Shown: positions 26,935-36,527, counted from the stretch's first letter. The stretch: DNA of 64,000 nucleotides from JBEKYD01 sp052325345 (GCA_052325345.1 JBKQVG010000251.1:1-64000); one strand, 5' to 3'. Numbers and translations: made by a program. Notes: a model not told the origin generated them from the letters alone.

Positions 26935-27016
26935 CCAGCAGTCAGCGGTCAGCTTTCAGCTACAGCGGTGTTTGGCTGATTGCTGACCGCTGACCGCTGG
27001 TTGCTGACAGCTTTCT
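26935..27016. repeat. Two head-to-head heptamer arrays
   Basis: Plus-strand heptamers GCTGATT, GCTGACC, GCTGACC, GCTGGTT, GCTGACA, GCTTTCT run from 26975 to 27016. The reverse-oriented set NCAGCNN runs over 26935-26962. The facing arrays give a 13-bp perfect inverted repeat (26941-26953 with 26982-26994, 28-nt loop). The block fills the space between convergent genes and could act as a two-way transcription terminator. Confidence 0.6.
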
Positions 27017-29196
27017 CAGCGGATACGAAACAGCACCTCGTTCCTCGAGCGGGCTTCGACGGTCATGTTCCACTCCAGCGGGTGGGCCAGAATTGCCTCG
27101 CCGAGAGGGCCGTTGCCGGAATCGCCCACCGGGGCCATCACGTAGCGATAGCCGGCGCGCCTCAACAAACGGGCCACGGCGAACCGCCAGTCCTCCGGCC
27201 GGCGCAGGGTGGCGACGCCGGGTGTGGCGACCTTGCTCCAGTGAAAGTCCAGACCCTGGACCCAGCAATCGAGCGACACGCCGAGCGCCGGAGTATGCGA
27301 CAGGACCACGGCGGTGTCGATGGTGCGCGGCCCATCGAAATCCACTTCCAGGAACATGCCGCGGCGCAACGGCTCCCAGGTCCGCCAGCGCGTCAGCGTC
27401 AGTCCGTCGAAAGCCAGCGGCGCTTCCCACACGTTGGGTTTGGCGCGCAGGGTCCAGGCGGGATTGGAGTCGAGCCGCTCACCGTTCGAAGCGAACTCCA
27501 CTTCGTCCACGTCCCATTCGCTCGGGTAGCCGGCGGGAATCCGAAACTGCACGGCCCGCAGCGATTGGGACGGGAATTCGAAGCGCCAGTCATAGAAGTA
27601 ATCGGTGGTGGCGTTGGCGGCCAGGTGAAACATGTCGTCGAGGCGGTCGCATTCGGCCGACTGCCAGAAAACGCGCACGTCCCGGTCGAGGTAGGCGTTG
27701 GCCACGGCGCTGAAAGAGAAGATGCGTGCGCCGGGAGGGCTATGGGCTTCGATCATCCGCGCGGCGGCGTATTCCGTGGTGTGGGTTGCCAGGTAGTGGG
27801 ACTCCGATTCGATGCGCAGCGCGGCGGCGAGCGGAAATTCGTGCAGGCGGAACGTCCAGGGCGGCTGAAAGGCGTTGAGCAACTGCGGCCAGCAGAGTGC
27901 GGCTTGAAGCCAGAACGCGGCCCAGGCGGCGCGGCGCGGCAGCACCAGGCCCAGCGCCAGCCATCCGAACACCACCGCCGGCATCAGGAAGCGGGCGCCC
28001 TTGTTGCTCAACCAGGGGGTCGAGAGCAGCAGGGCCGCCGCCAAGCACAGCCGGCCGGCACGGCTGCGCCACGCCAGCAAAGCGAGCGGAAGCAGCCATA
28101 GGAGCGGTCCGAAGGTGCCCACCATGCGGTCGCCAAAAGCCAGTTCCCACGGCACGCCCCACCACTTCACCGTGCCCAGGGAAGCCAGGTGCGAAGCAAG
28201 ATCCCGTTCGACGGCGATGTGAAAAAACGGATTGGGAAAGATGCGGTTGCCAAGCGGTGCCAGAGGATTGCCGGTGAGGAAGGCGGCGCGGCCCATCCAC
28301 GGCGCTATGCTCAACGCGGCTCCCGCGGCCAACGGAAACAAGCCGCGCCAACGCCGCTGCGCGATCACGAATAGAACCGTGCCCAACACGGCGGCCGCTC
28401 CCGGCATCTTGATGGCATAACAGAAGCCGGCCGTCAAGCCCGCGGCCAGCAGGTGCGCGCCGCCGCCGGGCACCCGGTCCCGCCATTCGAGGAGAAGCCA
28501 AAACGACGCCAGCGCGAAGAAAACCAGCGCGGCGTCGTTGTAGGACGACGATCCGGTGAGCCCGGCGACGGGAGCGAAGAAGTAGGCTCCCGCGGTGAGC
28601 AGCGCGCCCCCGCGGCTCAATCCCAATCGCGCGGCAATCCGCAAAATCAGCGGAGGCGTGGCGGCAAACAGGGCGAACTCCACCAGTTTTGCGGCCGAGT
28701 GGCGTCCAAAAGCAAACGCCGCCGTAAAGAGCATTTCCATGCCCTGCGGCACCATGTCGAAGAACGTGATGCGGTCGGGAAAAGCGCCCATGCGGACGTA
28801 CTCGGCGGGCAGGCCGAGATGATAGGTGAGGCCGTCGGGCCACGTTTCGGGAACCAGCGCATTGACCAGATACCAGACGCCGTAGGCGAGAAAGGGAATG
28901 ACGGGCAATAAAAAGTCCCAGCCCGAGGCCCGCGGCAGAGGCCGGGTCGCCGCCGCCCGGGAACGCGCCGGCCAGGCGAGCCACGCCAGCGGCGCGGCGC
29001 CCAAGCCGAGATACATGGGCCAACCGCCGGCGCCGCACGCCAGAATGACAAACACCAGCAGGCTTTCGATGGCGGCGCCTGCCGCCAGGGCGATTTCCCA
29101 GGGGATGGAAAGCCGGCGCAATGCCAAAGCTCCCCACGCATAGGCTGAAGCTACGGTGAAAGCACCGCCAAATAAAATGGAGACCAGTTCAGGCAC
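27016..29196 (-). CDS. Polytopic membrane protein, GT-C glycosyltransferase-like
   Basis: 726 aa from a GTG at 29196 (MPELVSILFGGAFTVASAYAW). The N-terminal 450 residues form roughly 10-12 TM helices. The first large loop carries WPDGLTYHLGLPAEYVR, reminiscent of the acidic loop motif of GT-C enzymes that use polyprenyl-phosphate sugars. The C-terminal 270 residues are soluble (EVDFDGPRTIDTAVVLSHTPALG) with a discoidin-like flavour. It probably transfers a sugar to a lipid or protein at the outer face of the inner membrane. The GT-C assignment is inference from topology and motif. Confidence 0.6.
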   Translation of the reverse strand: MPELVSILFGGAFTVASAYAWGALALRRLSIPWEIALAAGAAIESLLVFVILACGAGGWPMYLGLGAAPLAWLAWPARSRAAATRPLPRASGWDFLLPVIPFLAYGVWYLVNALVPETWPDGLTYHLGLPAEYVRMGAFPDRITFFDMVPQGMEMLFTAAFAFGRHSAAKLVEFALFAATPPLILRIAARLGLSRGGALLTAGAYFFAPVAGLTGSSSYNDAALVFFALASFWLLLEWRDRVPGGGAHLLAAGLTAGFCYAIKMPGAAAVLGTVLFVIAQRRWRGLFPLAAGAALSIAPWMGRAAFLTGNPLAPLGNRIFPNPFFHIAVERDLASHLASLGTVKWWGVPWELAFGDRMVGTFGPLLWLLPLALLAWRSRAGRLCLAAALLLSTPWLSNKGARFLMPAVVFGWLALGLVLPRRAAWAAFWLQAALCWPQLLNAFQPPWTFRLHEFPLAAALRIESESHYLATHTTEYAAARMIEAHSPPGARIFSFSAVANAYLDRDVRVFWQSAECDRLDDMFHLAANATTDYFYDWRFEFPSQSLRAVQFRIPAGYPSEWDVDEVEFASNGERLDSNPAWTLRAKPNVWEAPLAFDGLTLTRWRTWEPLRRGMFLEVDFDGPRTIDTAVVLSHTPALGVSLDCWVQGLDFHWSKVATPGVATLRRPEDWRFAVARLLRRAGYRYVMAPVGDSGNGPLGEAILAHPLEWNMTVEARSRNEVLFRIR

Positions 29197-29265
29197 TCGA
29201 CCGCAATTCTCACACAGTCGGGTCCGGATAGGCGAACAGAGTCGCCGGTGTGCCCAGTGAACCGG

Positions 29266-29708
29266 TCACGCGGCCTGGTCGTGTACCTGAACGGACAATC
29301 GCTTACCGAGGGCCGCAAACGCCGCCTGCAAACGATCCAACTTTGACCTGTGTTTGATGTCCAGCAACCGGTCAACCTGGCTTGGGGAGCATCGGAGCCT
29401 CCGCGCCAACTCCACTTCCTGACACCGGCTGAGCGCAAGGCCTCGTACAGCATGAACTTCGCCTCGCTCAGCGCCGGAACCGGCACGAGCCGCATTCCCT
29501 TTTTCAAGGTTCCCGGCTTTGGGAGGTCGCGCGAGGCCTCGACGTAAAACGTGAGCGCGAGTTCCAGGGCCTCCTGTGCCATCGCCATCGCCTCGTTGAG
29601 GGTTTCGCCCTCGGTGATCGCCTCCGGAACGTCCGGAAAGGTAACCACGAAGCCGCCCGATGCCTTGTCTTTAACGAATCTCGCCGGATATTCCACAGGT
29701 CGCCTCAC
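29266..29708 (-). pseudogene. Frameshifted HicB-type antitoxin without HicA
   Basis: The GTG at 29708 begins a HicB partial RNase-H fold (PARFVKDKASGGFVVTFPDVPEAITEGETLNEAM). Near residue 93 the frame breaks: after EALRSAG the coherent helix-turn-helix (EVELARRLRCSPSQVDRLLD, ending SVQVHDQAA) continues in another frame, with a stop at 29266-29268. The span of 443 nt is one base short of a 148-codon gene, so a single-base deletion near 29419 explains it. No HicA toxin is found on either side. A sequencing error is possible, but the absent partner favours real decay. Confidence 0.75.
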
Positions 29709-29797
29709 TTCAGACCGAGCCGCTTCTTGATTCCCGCAACACCGCCCAATAGCAGGCCGACCGTAAGCCTTTCGCGGAAGTTCCGTTCACGTTTTTC

Positions 29798-30193
29798 CTA
29801 GAGCAGCGTGGTATCGATGCCGGACGAATATTCCACCCTGGGCAGGGCGGCGGCAGCGGCGGCATCGCTGGGCTGCGCCGCGCTCAGGAAATTACGCAAC
29901 TCGTCTTCGGATCCGTTGAAGAAACCATTGACCAGTTCCCGGACGGCGGCGCGCCGCGTGGCTTCGCGCGTTGCTTGCGGGGCGTACAGGAACGCGCGCC
30001 CGGATTTGCGGCGCGACAGTTTGCCTTTGCGCACCAGCCTTTCGAGCACCGTCATGATGGTGGTGTAGGCCAGCGGGCGAGTGGCGGCCACCACGGCGCG
30101 GACGTCTTTCACCGAACCTTCGCCGGCGGACCAAAGCGCGTTCAGGCACATCAATTCGAGCGGCGGAGGAACTTCGCGAGCGGTCTTTGGCAT
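29798..30193 (-). CDS. BlaI/MecI/CopY-family repressor
   Basis: 131 aa from ATG 30193 (MPKTAREVPPPLELMCLNALWSAGEGS), joined to the previous gene as TGATG. The winged helix covers about residues 10-85 (DVRAVVAATRPLAYTTIMTVLERLVRKGKLSRRKSGRAFLY split over two strands). A short C-terminal dimerisation region follows. No BlaR/MecR sensor protease or beta-lactamase gene is nearby, and it is the last gene of the mfd operon. The target is unknown. Confidence 0.88.
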   Translation of the reverse strand: MPKTAREVPPPLELMCLNALWSAGEGSVKDVRAVVAATRPLAYTTIMTVLERLVRKGKLSRRKSGRAFLYAPQATREATRRAAVRELVNGFFNGSEDELRNFLSAAQPSDAAAAAALPRVEYSSGIDTTLL

Positions 30194-31314
30194 CACTTCT
30201 CCTCGATCGGCAGGGCCGGCTGCAGGGCCTCGATGAGCTTGCTGGCGAAGGGAGAGCTCGCTTCGGCCGGCCGCCCCTCGGAAGCGGGGCTGGAGGCGCG
30301 CGGCGGCGCCGGAACGGCGGGGGTGGCTCCGGCCGTGCCGGCCGCCGGCGGTTCCTCAAGCCGGTAGCGGTCCATTTTCAACACCGGCCGCTCCAGGGCG
30401 CCGTTATAGGCGGTGAAGCAGCCGTCCACCTGGCGGTCGTTCTCGATCAGCGCCCGCATGGATTCCATCTTCGAGTCCATGTCGTCGAGATAGTGCAACA
30501 GCAGCGCTTCGGGAAACATCGGCAGCTTGGGGGAACCGAATTCAAGGTGGCCGTGGTGGCTCAGGATCATATGCTCCACCAGCGTGCGAAGCTCCGGCGG
30601 AAAATCGGGCAGCCCGCGCAGTTTGTCCGCCACCATGCGTAGCGCAATCTGGATGTGCCCGATCAATTGGCCTTCGGTGGAATAGGAAAACCCGCGTTCG
30701 TAATTGAGCTCGTAGATCTTGCCGATATCGTGCAGCACCACGCCGGCCAGCAAAAGATCGCCGTCGATGAACGGATAGTGGGGCGCCACGGTGCCGGCCA
30801 GGGAGCAAAGCGAGAGCACATGTTCCAGCAGCCCTCCCAGAAAGGCATGGTGGATCTGCTTGGCGGCCGGCGCGCGGCGATACCGCTGGGCGATATCCGG
30901 ATCGTCCAGCATGGCGTCGAGCAACGCTTTGAGGTGGGGATTCGCGAGCGCCGCCACGCGCGCCCGCAACTCGCCCCACATTTTTTCCGGATCGCGCCGC
31001 GAGGAAGGGAAATAGTCGCCGTAGTCGACTTCGCTGTCGTCCAGGCGGCGCACCTTGTGGACGGTCAATTGCGGGCGGTTATGAAAAATCTGAATGAGCC
31101 CTTTGACCTTGACAAAGTCGTCGCGGTCGAAGGCGTCGACCACTTCGGCCACGTTATCCCACATCTTGGCGTCAAGCTCGCCGGTGCGGTCCGCCAGCAG
31201 CAACGAAAGATAGATTTCGCCGGTTCGCTTGGTGCGAACCTCCTTGGAATGCACCAGAAAACTGCCGGTGACGATCTTATTCGTTTCCAGCTCGTTCACA
31301 TAGGGCGATTTCAT
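30193..31314 (-). CDS. OB-fold/HD-domain 3'-5' exoribonuclease (YhaM-like)
   Basis: 373 aa. N-terminal OB-fold (about residues 12-90; GSFLVHSKEVRTKRTGEIYLSLLLADRTG) and a C-terminal HD phosphohydrolase domain with HHAFLGGLLEHVLSL, VVLHDIGKIYEL, GHIQIAL and EHMILSHHG. This is the YhaM architecture, which degrades RNA or single-stranded DNA from the 3' end. It overlaps the surA-like gene by ATGA. The C-terminal 45 residues are Pro/Ala-rich and probably disordered. Confidence 0.88.
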   Translation of the reverse strand: MKSPYVNELETNKIVTGSFLVHSKEVRTKRTGEIYLSLLLADRTGELDAKMWDNVAEVVDAFDRDDFVKVKGLIQIFHNRPQLTVHKVRRLDDSEVDYGDYFPSSRRDPEKMWGELRARVAALANPHLKALLDAMLDDPDIAQRYRRAPAAKQIHHAFLGGLLEHVLSLCSLAGTVAPHYPFIDGDLLLAGVVLHDIGKIYELNYERGFSYSTEGQLIGHIQIALRMVADKLRGLPDFPPELRTLVEHMILSHHGHLEFGSPKLPMFPEALLLHYLDDMDSKMESMRALIENDRQVDGCFTAYNGALERPVLKMDRYRLEEPPAAGTAGATPAVPAPPRASSPASEGRPAEASSPFASKLIEALQPALPIEEK

Positions 31315-32549
31315 TGCTTGATGGGCGGCGTGGGCGCCGCGGACGGCGCTTCGGACTGCGGCTGGTCCTTTCGGTCCCCGGACTGAGAGGTATCCACGTC
31401 GGCCCGCTTGGCATTGGTGTCGACGGTGCCTGGGATCGGAATGAACAACAGGTGTTTGCGCTTCCGGTGCTGAGCCGCCACTTCTTCCTTGGTGGTAGTT
31501 TGCGGCTTAAGCTGGGCAACTTCGTGCCAGCGCGTATCTTGGCCCGGAGCGGCCCCGGTATCGATGTAGCCGTCTTTGACTTCCAGAAAAGACGCCTGGC
31601 GCAGCTTGGTGAGATAAGGCCGCATGCGGGCCTCGATCTGCGGTTGGGACAGCTTGTCCTGGATCCCTTCCTTTACTTCGTCGAAAGTTGCCTGCCCCGC
31701 TTCGTAGCGCTCTTCGATCTTCAGAATGACGAACCCCTGAGGACGCTTGAACGGATCGGTGACGTAGCCTTTCTTCTCCTTGAAAACCACGTCCTCCATC
31801 TCCTTCGGCATCACGCCGCGGCCGTATGGAGGCAGTTGGCCGCCGTTGCGCGCGGTCTCCGGATCGTCGGAATTGGCCTGCACCAGCTCGCTGAATTTTT
31901 CGCCTTTGCGCGCGCGCGCCACCAGGTCCTTGGCCTTCTTTTCGGCCGCCGCAACCTGTTCCGGCGTCTTGCCTTCCGTCGAGATCAGGATCTGGCTCAG
32001 GTAGACCTGTTCCTTGCGCACGAACTCTGATTTATGCTCGTCGTAGTACTTGCGGAGATCGGCTTCCGGAATGGTCACGTGCATGCCGATTTCCTGGCCG
32101 ACCACGCGGTGTACCAGGTATTCGTCGGTCATCTTCTGCTTGTATTCCTCGAAGGGCATGCCGGTCTGGTCGCGGATGTAATCGTGGAACTTCTCCGGAT
32201 CGCTGATCTTGCTGAGAACCTGCAATTCGAGCAGCCGCCGCGTCACTTCGCTGTCCACGTTGATCTCCAGTTCCTTGGCCTTCTGCACCAGCAGAAGCTG
32301 ATCGATCTTGTCGCGCAGAATATTCTTGGACTGGTCGTCTACCGCCGCCTGCAAAGTCGGGCCGCTCAGGTGCTGTTCCTGGTGAAGGTAGGTTTCGACC
32401 AGGCGCCGCTGTTCGGACAACTCGCCCTTGGTGACGATTTCGCCGTTGACTTTCGCGGCGATTTCTTCCACTACGCGAATGTCCGCAGCGGGCGCCACGC
32501 CAAACATGCCAAGCGCCAACACGCTGAGTACTACAATACGGCAAATCAT
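31311..32549 (-). CDS. SurA/PrsA-type peptidylprolyl isomerase (parvulin)
   Basis: Periplasmic chaperone for outer-membrane proteins. It is 412 aa with a signal peptide (MICRIVVLSVLALGMFGVAPAA). A SurA N-terminal helical domain (about 25-180) is followed by one parvulin domain (about 195-290: VYLSQILISTEGKTPEQVAAAEKKA, NGGQLPPYGRGVMPKEMEDVVF). A C-terminal helix and a long Pro/Lys/Gln-rich tail end it. Classical SurA has two parvulin domains, so this is the one-domain form. It starts 10 bp after mfd and overlaps yhaM. Confidence 0.88.
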   Translation of the reverse strand: MICRIVVLSVLALGMFGVAPAADIRVVEEIAAKVNGEIVTKGELSEQRRLVETYLHQEQHLSGPTLQAAVDDQSKNILRDKIDQLLLVQKAKELEINVDSEVTRRLLELQVLSKISDPEKFHDYIRDQTGMPFEEYKQKMTDEYLVHRVVGQEIGMHVTIPEADLRKYYDEHKSEFVRKEQVYLSQILISTEGKTPEQVAAAEKKAKDLVARARKGEKFSELVQANSDDPETARNGGQLPPYGRGVMPKEMEDVVFKEKKGYVTDPFKRPQGFVILKIEERYEAGQATFDEVKEGIQDKLSQPQIEARMRPYLTKLRQASFLEVKDGYIDTGAAPGQDTRWHEVAQLKPQTTTKEEVAAQHRKRKHLLFIPIPGTVDTNAKRADVDTSQSGDRKDQPQSEAPSAAPTPPIKQ

Positions 32550-32559
32550 AAGTGACTCC

Positions 32560-35500
32560 TTATTTTACCAGCACTGCGGGATTGCTGCTCCCCGGCTTCA
32601 GCAATTGCAGACGGTCGCCCAGGAAGCGCAAAATATCGGCCGCGCCGCTCAAGCCCTCCAAGGGTAGTAGCAATACGCCTGCCGGACTGAATTGCGCGCC
32701 GCGCGTTTGGCTCACCACCTGCATGAGCCGGGCCGGATCCACCCGCGTCTCCTTGTGGAACTTGATACTCAGCAGGTTATGGCGGCGGTCGACGGCTTCG
32801 ATGCCGGCCTGCTCGGCGGAGGTTTTAAGCGCCGAATAGAGCAGCAGGTTGCGCACCGCCTCCGGGACTGTGCCATAACGATCCTCCAGTTCCTTTTCGG
32901 CACGGTCGCGGGCCGCGGCGTCGGCGGCGTTGGCGATCTGCCGGTAGGCGCGCAGCCGCTGGTTTTCGTCGCCAATATAGTCCGGCGGAATGCGGATTTC
33001 CAAACCTAGGTTGATGCTGGAATGGATCTCGGGAGCAACCTCTTCCCCCTTGAGTTCGCGCACGGTCTCGTCCAGCAGGCGGACGTAGGTGTCGAAACCC
33101 ACCGAATTGATGTGGCCGTGCTGCTCGCCGCCCAGCAGGTTGCCGGCGCCGCGTAATTCCAGGTCGAGAGCGGCGATTTTGAAACCGGCGCCTAAATCGC
33201 TGAATTCCTTCAGCGCAGCCAAACGCTTGCGGGCAATTTCGGTGAGCTCCGTATCCACCGGCACGAGCAGATAAGCGTACGCCCGGCGGTTCGAACGGCC
33301 CACCCGGCCGCGCAACTGATAAAGTTCGCTCAAGCCGTATTTCTCCGCGTTTTCGACCACCATGGTATTGGCAAGAGGTATGTCCAAACCATTTTCTATA
33401 ATAGTAGTACATACTAGGACATCGAACTCGTGACGCATGAACTGGAGCATGGTCTTCTCCAGTTCCGCCTCGCCCATCTGGCCGTGGCCCACGCCAATGC
33501 GCGCGTTAGGCGCCAATTGCTGGATGGAGGCGGCGCGCGACCAGATCGAATCCACCCGGTTGTGCAGGAAGTACACCTGCCCGCCACGGCCTAATTCGAG
33601 TTCGATCGCGGAACGAATCAGCTCCGGCTGAAAGGGTGCCACGATGGTATTGATCGAGAGCCTGTCCTTCGGCGGAGTCTCGATCACGGACATGTCCCGA
33701 AGTCCTAACAATGACATATGTAGTGTTCTGGGAATCGGGGTGGCGCTCATGGCGATCACGTCGACCGCCTTCTTGATCTGCTTGAGACGCTCCTTGTGCT
33801 TCACTCCAAAACGCTGCTCTTCGTCCACGACTACCAAGCCAAGATCTTTAAATTCAATGTCTTTGGAAAGCAAGCGGTGAGTGCCGACAGCGATGTCGAC
33901 TTTACCTTCCGCCAAGTCCTCGAGGCTGGTCTTGAGCTCCCTCGGGTTGCGGAAACGGCTGAACATCTCGATGCGCACCGGGAATGGCTGGAAGCGGCGC
34001 TTGAAAGTCTCGAAGTGTTGAAAAACTAAAACAGTAGTAGGAGCAAGAATAGCCACCTGCCGGCCGTCGCCGAGGGCCTTGAAGGCGGCCCGCATCACGA
34101 CTTCGGTCTTGCCGAACCCCACATCGCCACAGAGCAGCCGGTCCATCGGATGAGGGCTTTCCATGTCCCGCTTGATTTCGCGGATGGCGGTGATCTGGTC
34201 CGGGGTGGGCGAAAACTCGAAGGCGTCCTCAAACTCGCGCTGCCAGTTGCTGTCCACCGAGAACTGGAAACCTTCGGCCATTCTGCGGGAGGCGTAAAGC
34301 TTGAGCAGCTCGTCGGCCATGTCTCGCATTTTGGCCTTGATGCGGGTCTTGGTGCGGGTCCAGGTGGCGCCGCCCATGCGATCGAGGGCGGGTTTGCCTT
34401 CACCGGCGCCGCGGAACCGCTGCACCAGGTCCATGCGGGTAAGCGGGACGTAGAGTTTGGCGCCGCCGGCGTACTCGAGCAGCATGTAATCGCCCTTTGC
34501 TTCACCCCGCGAAATCTCGCGCAACCCCAGGTATTGGGCGACACCGTGCTCGGCGTGGACCACGTAATCGCCGGGTTTCAGCTCGATCAGGTCCGCTGAG
34601 AAGGTGGCCAGAGCGGACTTCGAAGCAGGCCCCCGCGCAACCAATTCGGGAGTTTCAAACAGGTCTTCGGATCCAAATACGACAAGTTTCGAATCCGGGA
34701 ACGCGGTGCCGCGCCGGACTTGGCCTTTTACCAGGTAAATGCTGGCGATCGACCCTGCCATGTAAGCGCGCTCGGCCAGGTAAGCGGGCGTGGATTCGAA
34801 TTGCTCCAACCCGAGCTGGTAGGCGACGCCATAGTCGTTCAGGATATCCGCCAGGCGCTCTACTTCACCTGTGGAACTTGCGAACAGGGCCACCCGGTTG
34901 CCGGCTTCTACCAGGGTCCGGGTCTCGCCGATTGCGATTTGCATGTTGCCGTGAAACGCCATGGCGGGGCGGGTGGGCACGTGCAGGCTGTCGCCGGCGA
35001 GGTCCAGGTGCTGGAGCGAAAGCTGAGGGACGGCCGAGACCTGGGCCTGCAACTCTTCCCAACGCAGAAAAATACGATCGGGGTCGTAAATGGGAGAGCG
35101 AGGGGTCTGTTCCAGGCGCGTCCAGAGGCGTTCGGCCGCTCCGTGGACTTGGTCGGGCTCGTCCCAAATCACCAAAGGATGATTGGTGAGAGCGAGGACC
35201 GATCCTTTGCGCTCGCGGACCATACCGGTAAGCAGCTCCCAGCCCGGGAACGCCTCGCCTAGCGGAGGCAGGTCCCTGCCGGGCAAGTCCGCTTCACGCA
35301 TGCGCTCGCCAAGTTCGACAAGTACCGAATTTGATCTCTGAAACTCGGTGAGCGGCAGCAGAACGCACTCTTCAAGTTTCAGAACCGAGCGCTGCGATTC
35401 CACCTCGAAGCGGCGCATCGATTCGACCTGATCGCCGAACAGGTCGATGCGGACGGGTTTGGAAGCTTCGGGCGAAAAAACGTCGAGGATTCCGCCGCGC

Positions 35501-36057
35501 ACCGAGTATTCGCCCACCATCTCGACGGGCTCGCGGCGTTCGTAGCCGATACTTTCCAGGTGCGCCACCAGTTCGTCGAGCGGCACCTCTTCGCCAACCC
35601 GGAGCTTGAGCGCGAGCTGCCGGTAATAATCGGCGGATTCGATGCGGAGGAGAGCGGAAGCCAGCGGGAGAACGGTGATGGGGACGTGCTGCGTGGCCAG
35701 GCGCCACAAACCAACGGCGCGCTGCTCGGAAATCTCGGCGTGAGGCGACAGGTTCTGCAAGGGAAGGACGTCGAGGGCCGGAAGCAGTTGGGGAGCGGCA
35801 CGCTCATCGGCAGCCAGCAGGTGGTAGAACGTCTGGACGGCTTCGGAAAGGGTTTCAGCCTCTTTGTTGCCATCCACGACCACGAGCAGCGGACGCTGAG
35901 TGGATTGCCAGAGCAGAACGATGTAGGCGGCCTTGGCCGTGGTAGTGAGGCCGGAAAGCCCGGCCGAATGGCCGGCTGTCAAGCGCTGCGTGGCTTCCGC
36001 AAAACCGGGGTGACGGCCCAGTTCCACGAAGAGATCTCGTACGGCTGGATGGATCAA
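32560..36057 (-). CDS. mfd: Transcription-repair coupling factor Mfd
   Basis: Removes stalled RNA polymerase and recruits UvrA. The start is placed at a TTG (36057) that overlaps the rfaE2 stop as TTGA (MIHPAVRDLFVELGRHPG), giving 1165 aa, normal for Mfd; a longer frame upstream lies within rfaE2. The UvrB-like N-terminal region, the RNA-polymerase-interaction domain (KPGDYVVHAEHGVAQYLGL), the RecG-like helicase motor and the C-terminal TRCF domain are present. Motor motifs are LLCGDVGFGKTEV (near residue 650), VVDEEQRFGVKHKE, SATPIPRTLH and GRVGRSNRRAYAYLL. Confidence 0.96.
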   Translation of the reverse strand: MIHPAVRDLFVELGRHPGFAEATQRLTAGHSAGLSGLTTTAKAAYIVLLWQSTQRPLLVVVDGNKEAETLSEAVQTFYHLLAADERAAPQLLPALDVLPLQNLSPHAEISEQRAVGLWRLATQHVPITVLPLASALLRIESADYYRQLALKLRVGEEVPLDELVAHLESIGYERREPVEMVGEYSVRGGILDVFSPEASKPVRIDLFGDQVESMRRFEVESQRSVLKLEECVLLPLTEFQRSNSVLVELGERMREADLPGRDLPPLGEAFPGWELLTGMVRERKGSVLALTNHPLVIWDEPDQVHGAAERLWTRLEQTPRSPIYDPDRIFLRWEELQAQVSAVPQLSLQHLDLAGDSLHVPTRPAMAFHGNMQIAIGETRTLVEAGNRVALFASSTGEVERLADILNDYGVAYQLGLEQFESTPAYLAERAYMAGSIASIYLVKGQVRRGTAFPDSKLVVFGSEDLFETPELVARGPASKSALATFSADLIELKPGDYVVHAEHGVAQYLGLREISRGEAKGDYMLLEYAGGAKLYVPLTRMDLVQRFRGAGEGKPALDRMGGATWTRTKTRIKAKMRDMADELLKLYASRRMAEGFQFSVDSNWQREFEDAFEFSPTPDQITAIREIKRDMESPHPMDRLLCGDVGFGKTEVVMRAAFKALGDGRQVAILAPTTVLVFQHFETFKRRFQPFPVRIEMFSRFRNPRELKTSLEDLAEGKVDIAVGTHRLLSKDIEFKDLGLVVVDEEQRFGVKHKERLKQIKKAVDVIAMSATPIPRTLHMSLLGLRDMSVIETPPKDRLSINTIVAPFQPELIRSAIELELGRGGQVYFLHNRVDSIWSRAASIQQLAPNARIGVGHGQMGEAELEKTMLQFMRHEFDVLVCTTIIENGLDIPLANTMVVENAEKYGLSELYQLRGRVGRSNRRAYAYLLVPVDTELTEIARKRLAALKEFSDLGAGFKIAALDLELRGAGNLLGGEQHGHINSVGFDTYVRLLDETVRELKGEEVAPEIHSSINLGLEIRIPPDYIGDENQRLRAYRQIANAADAAARDRAEKELEDRYGTVPEAVRNLLLYSALKTSAEQAGIEAVDRRHNLLSIKFHKETRVDPARLMQVVSQTRGAQFSPAGVLLLPLEGLSGAADILRFLGDRLQLLKPGSSNPAVLVK

Positions 36058-36527
36058 GAGGAAGACCCGAGAATCGCGTCGATAATATTGGAAGTGGAAT
36101 GGCCCGGCTCCATGGGTACCATCGCTACCCGTCCACCGGCCGCCTCCACTTCCTCTCGTCCGGCGACGAAATGGCTCCAATCGGCGCCTTTCACCAGAAC
36201 GTCGGGGAGCACCGCGGCGATCAATTCGCGCGGAGTATCTTCGTCGAACAACGCCACGGCATCCACCGCCGCCAGGCCAAGCGCGACGGCCGCGCGATCC
36301 CGCTCCGCCATGATGGGACGCGCCGCCCCTTTCAGCCGATGAACCCCGGCATCCGAATTGAGCGCCAGCACCAGCACGTCGCCCAGGGACCGTGCCCGCT
36401 CCAGCAACCGGATATGGCCCGGGTGCAGCAGATCATAGCAGCCGTTGGTGAGAACCACCACCTTTCCCTGTCGCTTCCAGAGCTGCCGTTGCGCTATGAG
36501 TTCGGCGCGAGAATAATACCGGGACAC
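36054..36527 (-). CDS. rfaE2: D-glycero-beta-D-manno-heptose 1-phosphate adenylyltransferase (RfaE2/HldE C-domain)
   Basis: Activates heptose-1-phosphate to ADP-heptose for LPS inner core. It is 157 aa, the size of the stand-alone adenylyltransferase. The nucleotidyl-transfer motif NGCYDLLHPGHIRLLERA contains the HxGH signature, and the ISSTS-like loop reads HSTSNIID. The separate kinase (RfaE1) is not in the window. It is first in the rfaE2-mfd-surA-yhaM-blaI run. Confidence 0.9.
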   Translation of the reverse strand: MSRYYSRAELIAQRQLWKRQGKVVVLTNGCYDLLHPGHIRLLERARSLGDVLVLALNSDAGVHRLKGAARPIMAERDRAAVALGLAAVDAVALFDEDTPRELIAAVLPDVLVKGADWSHFVAGREEVEAAGGRVAMVPMEPGHSTSNIIDAILGSSS

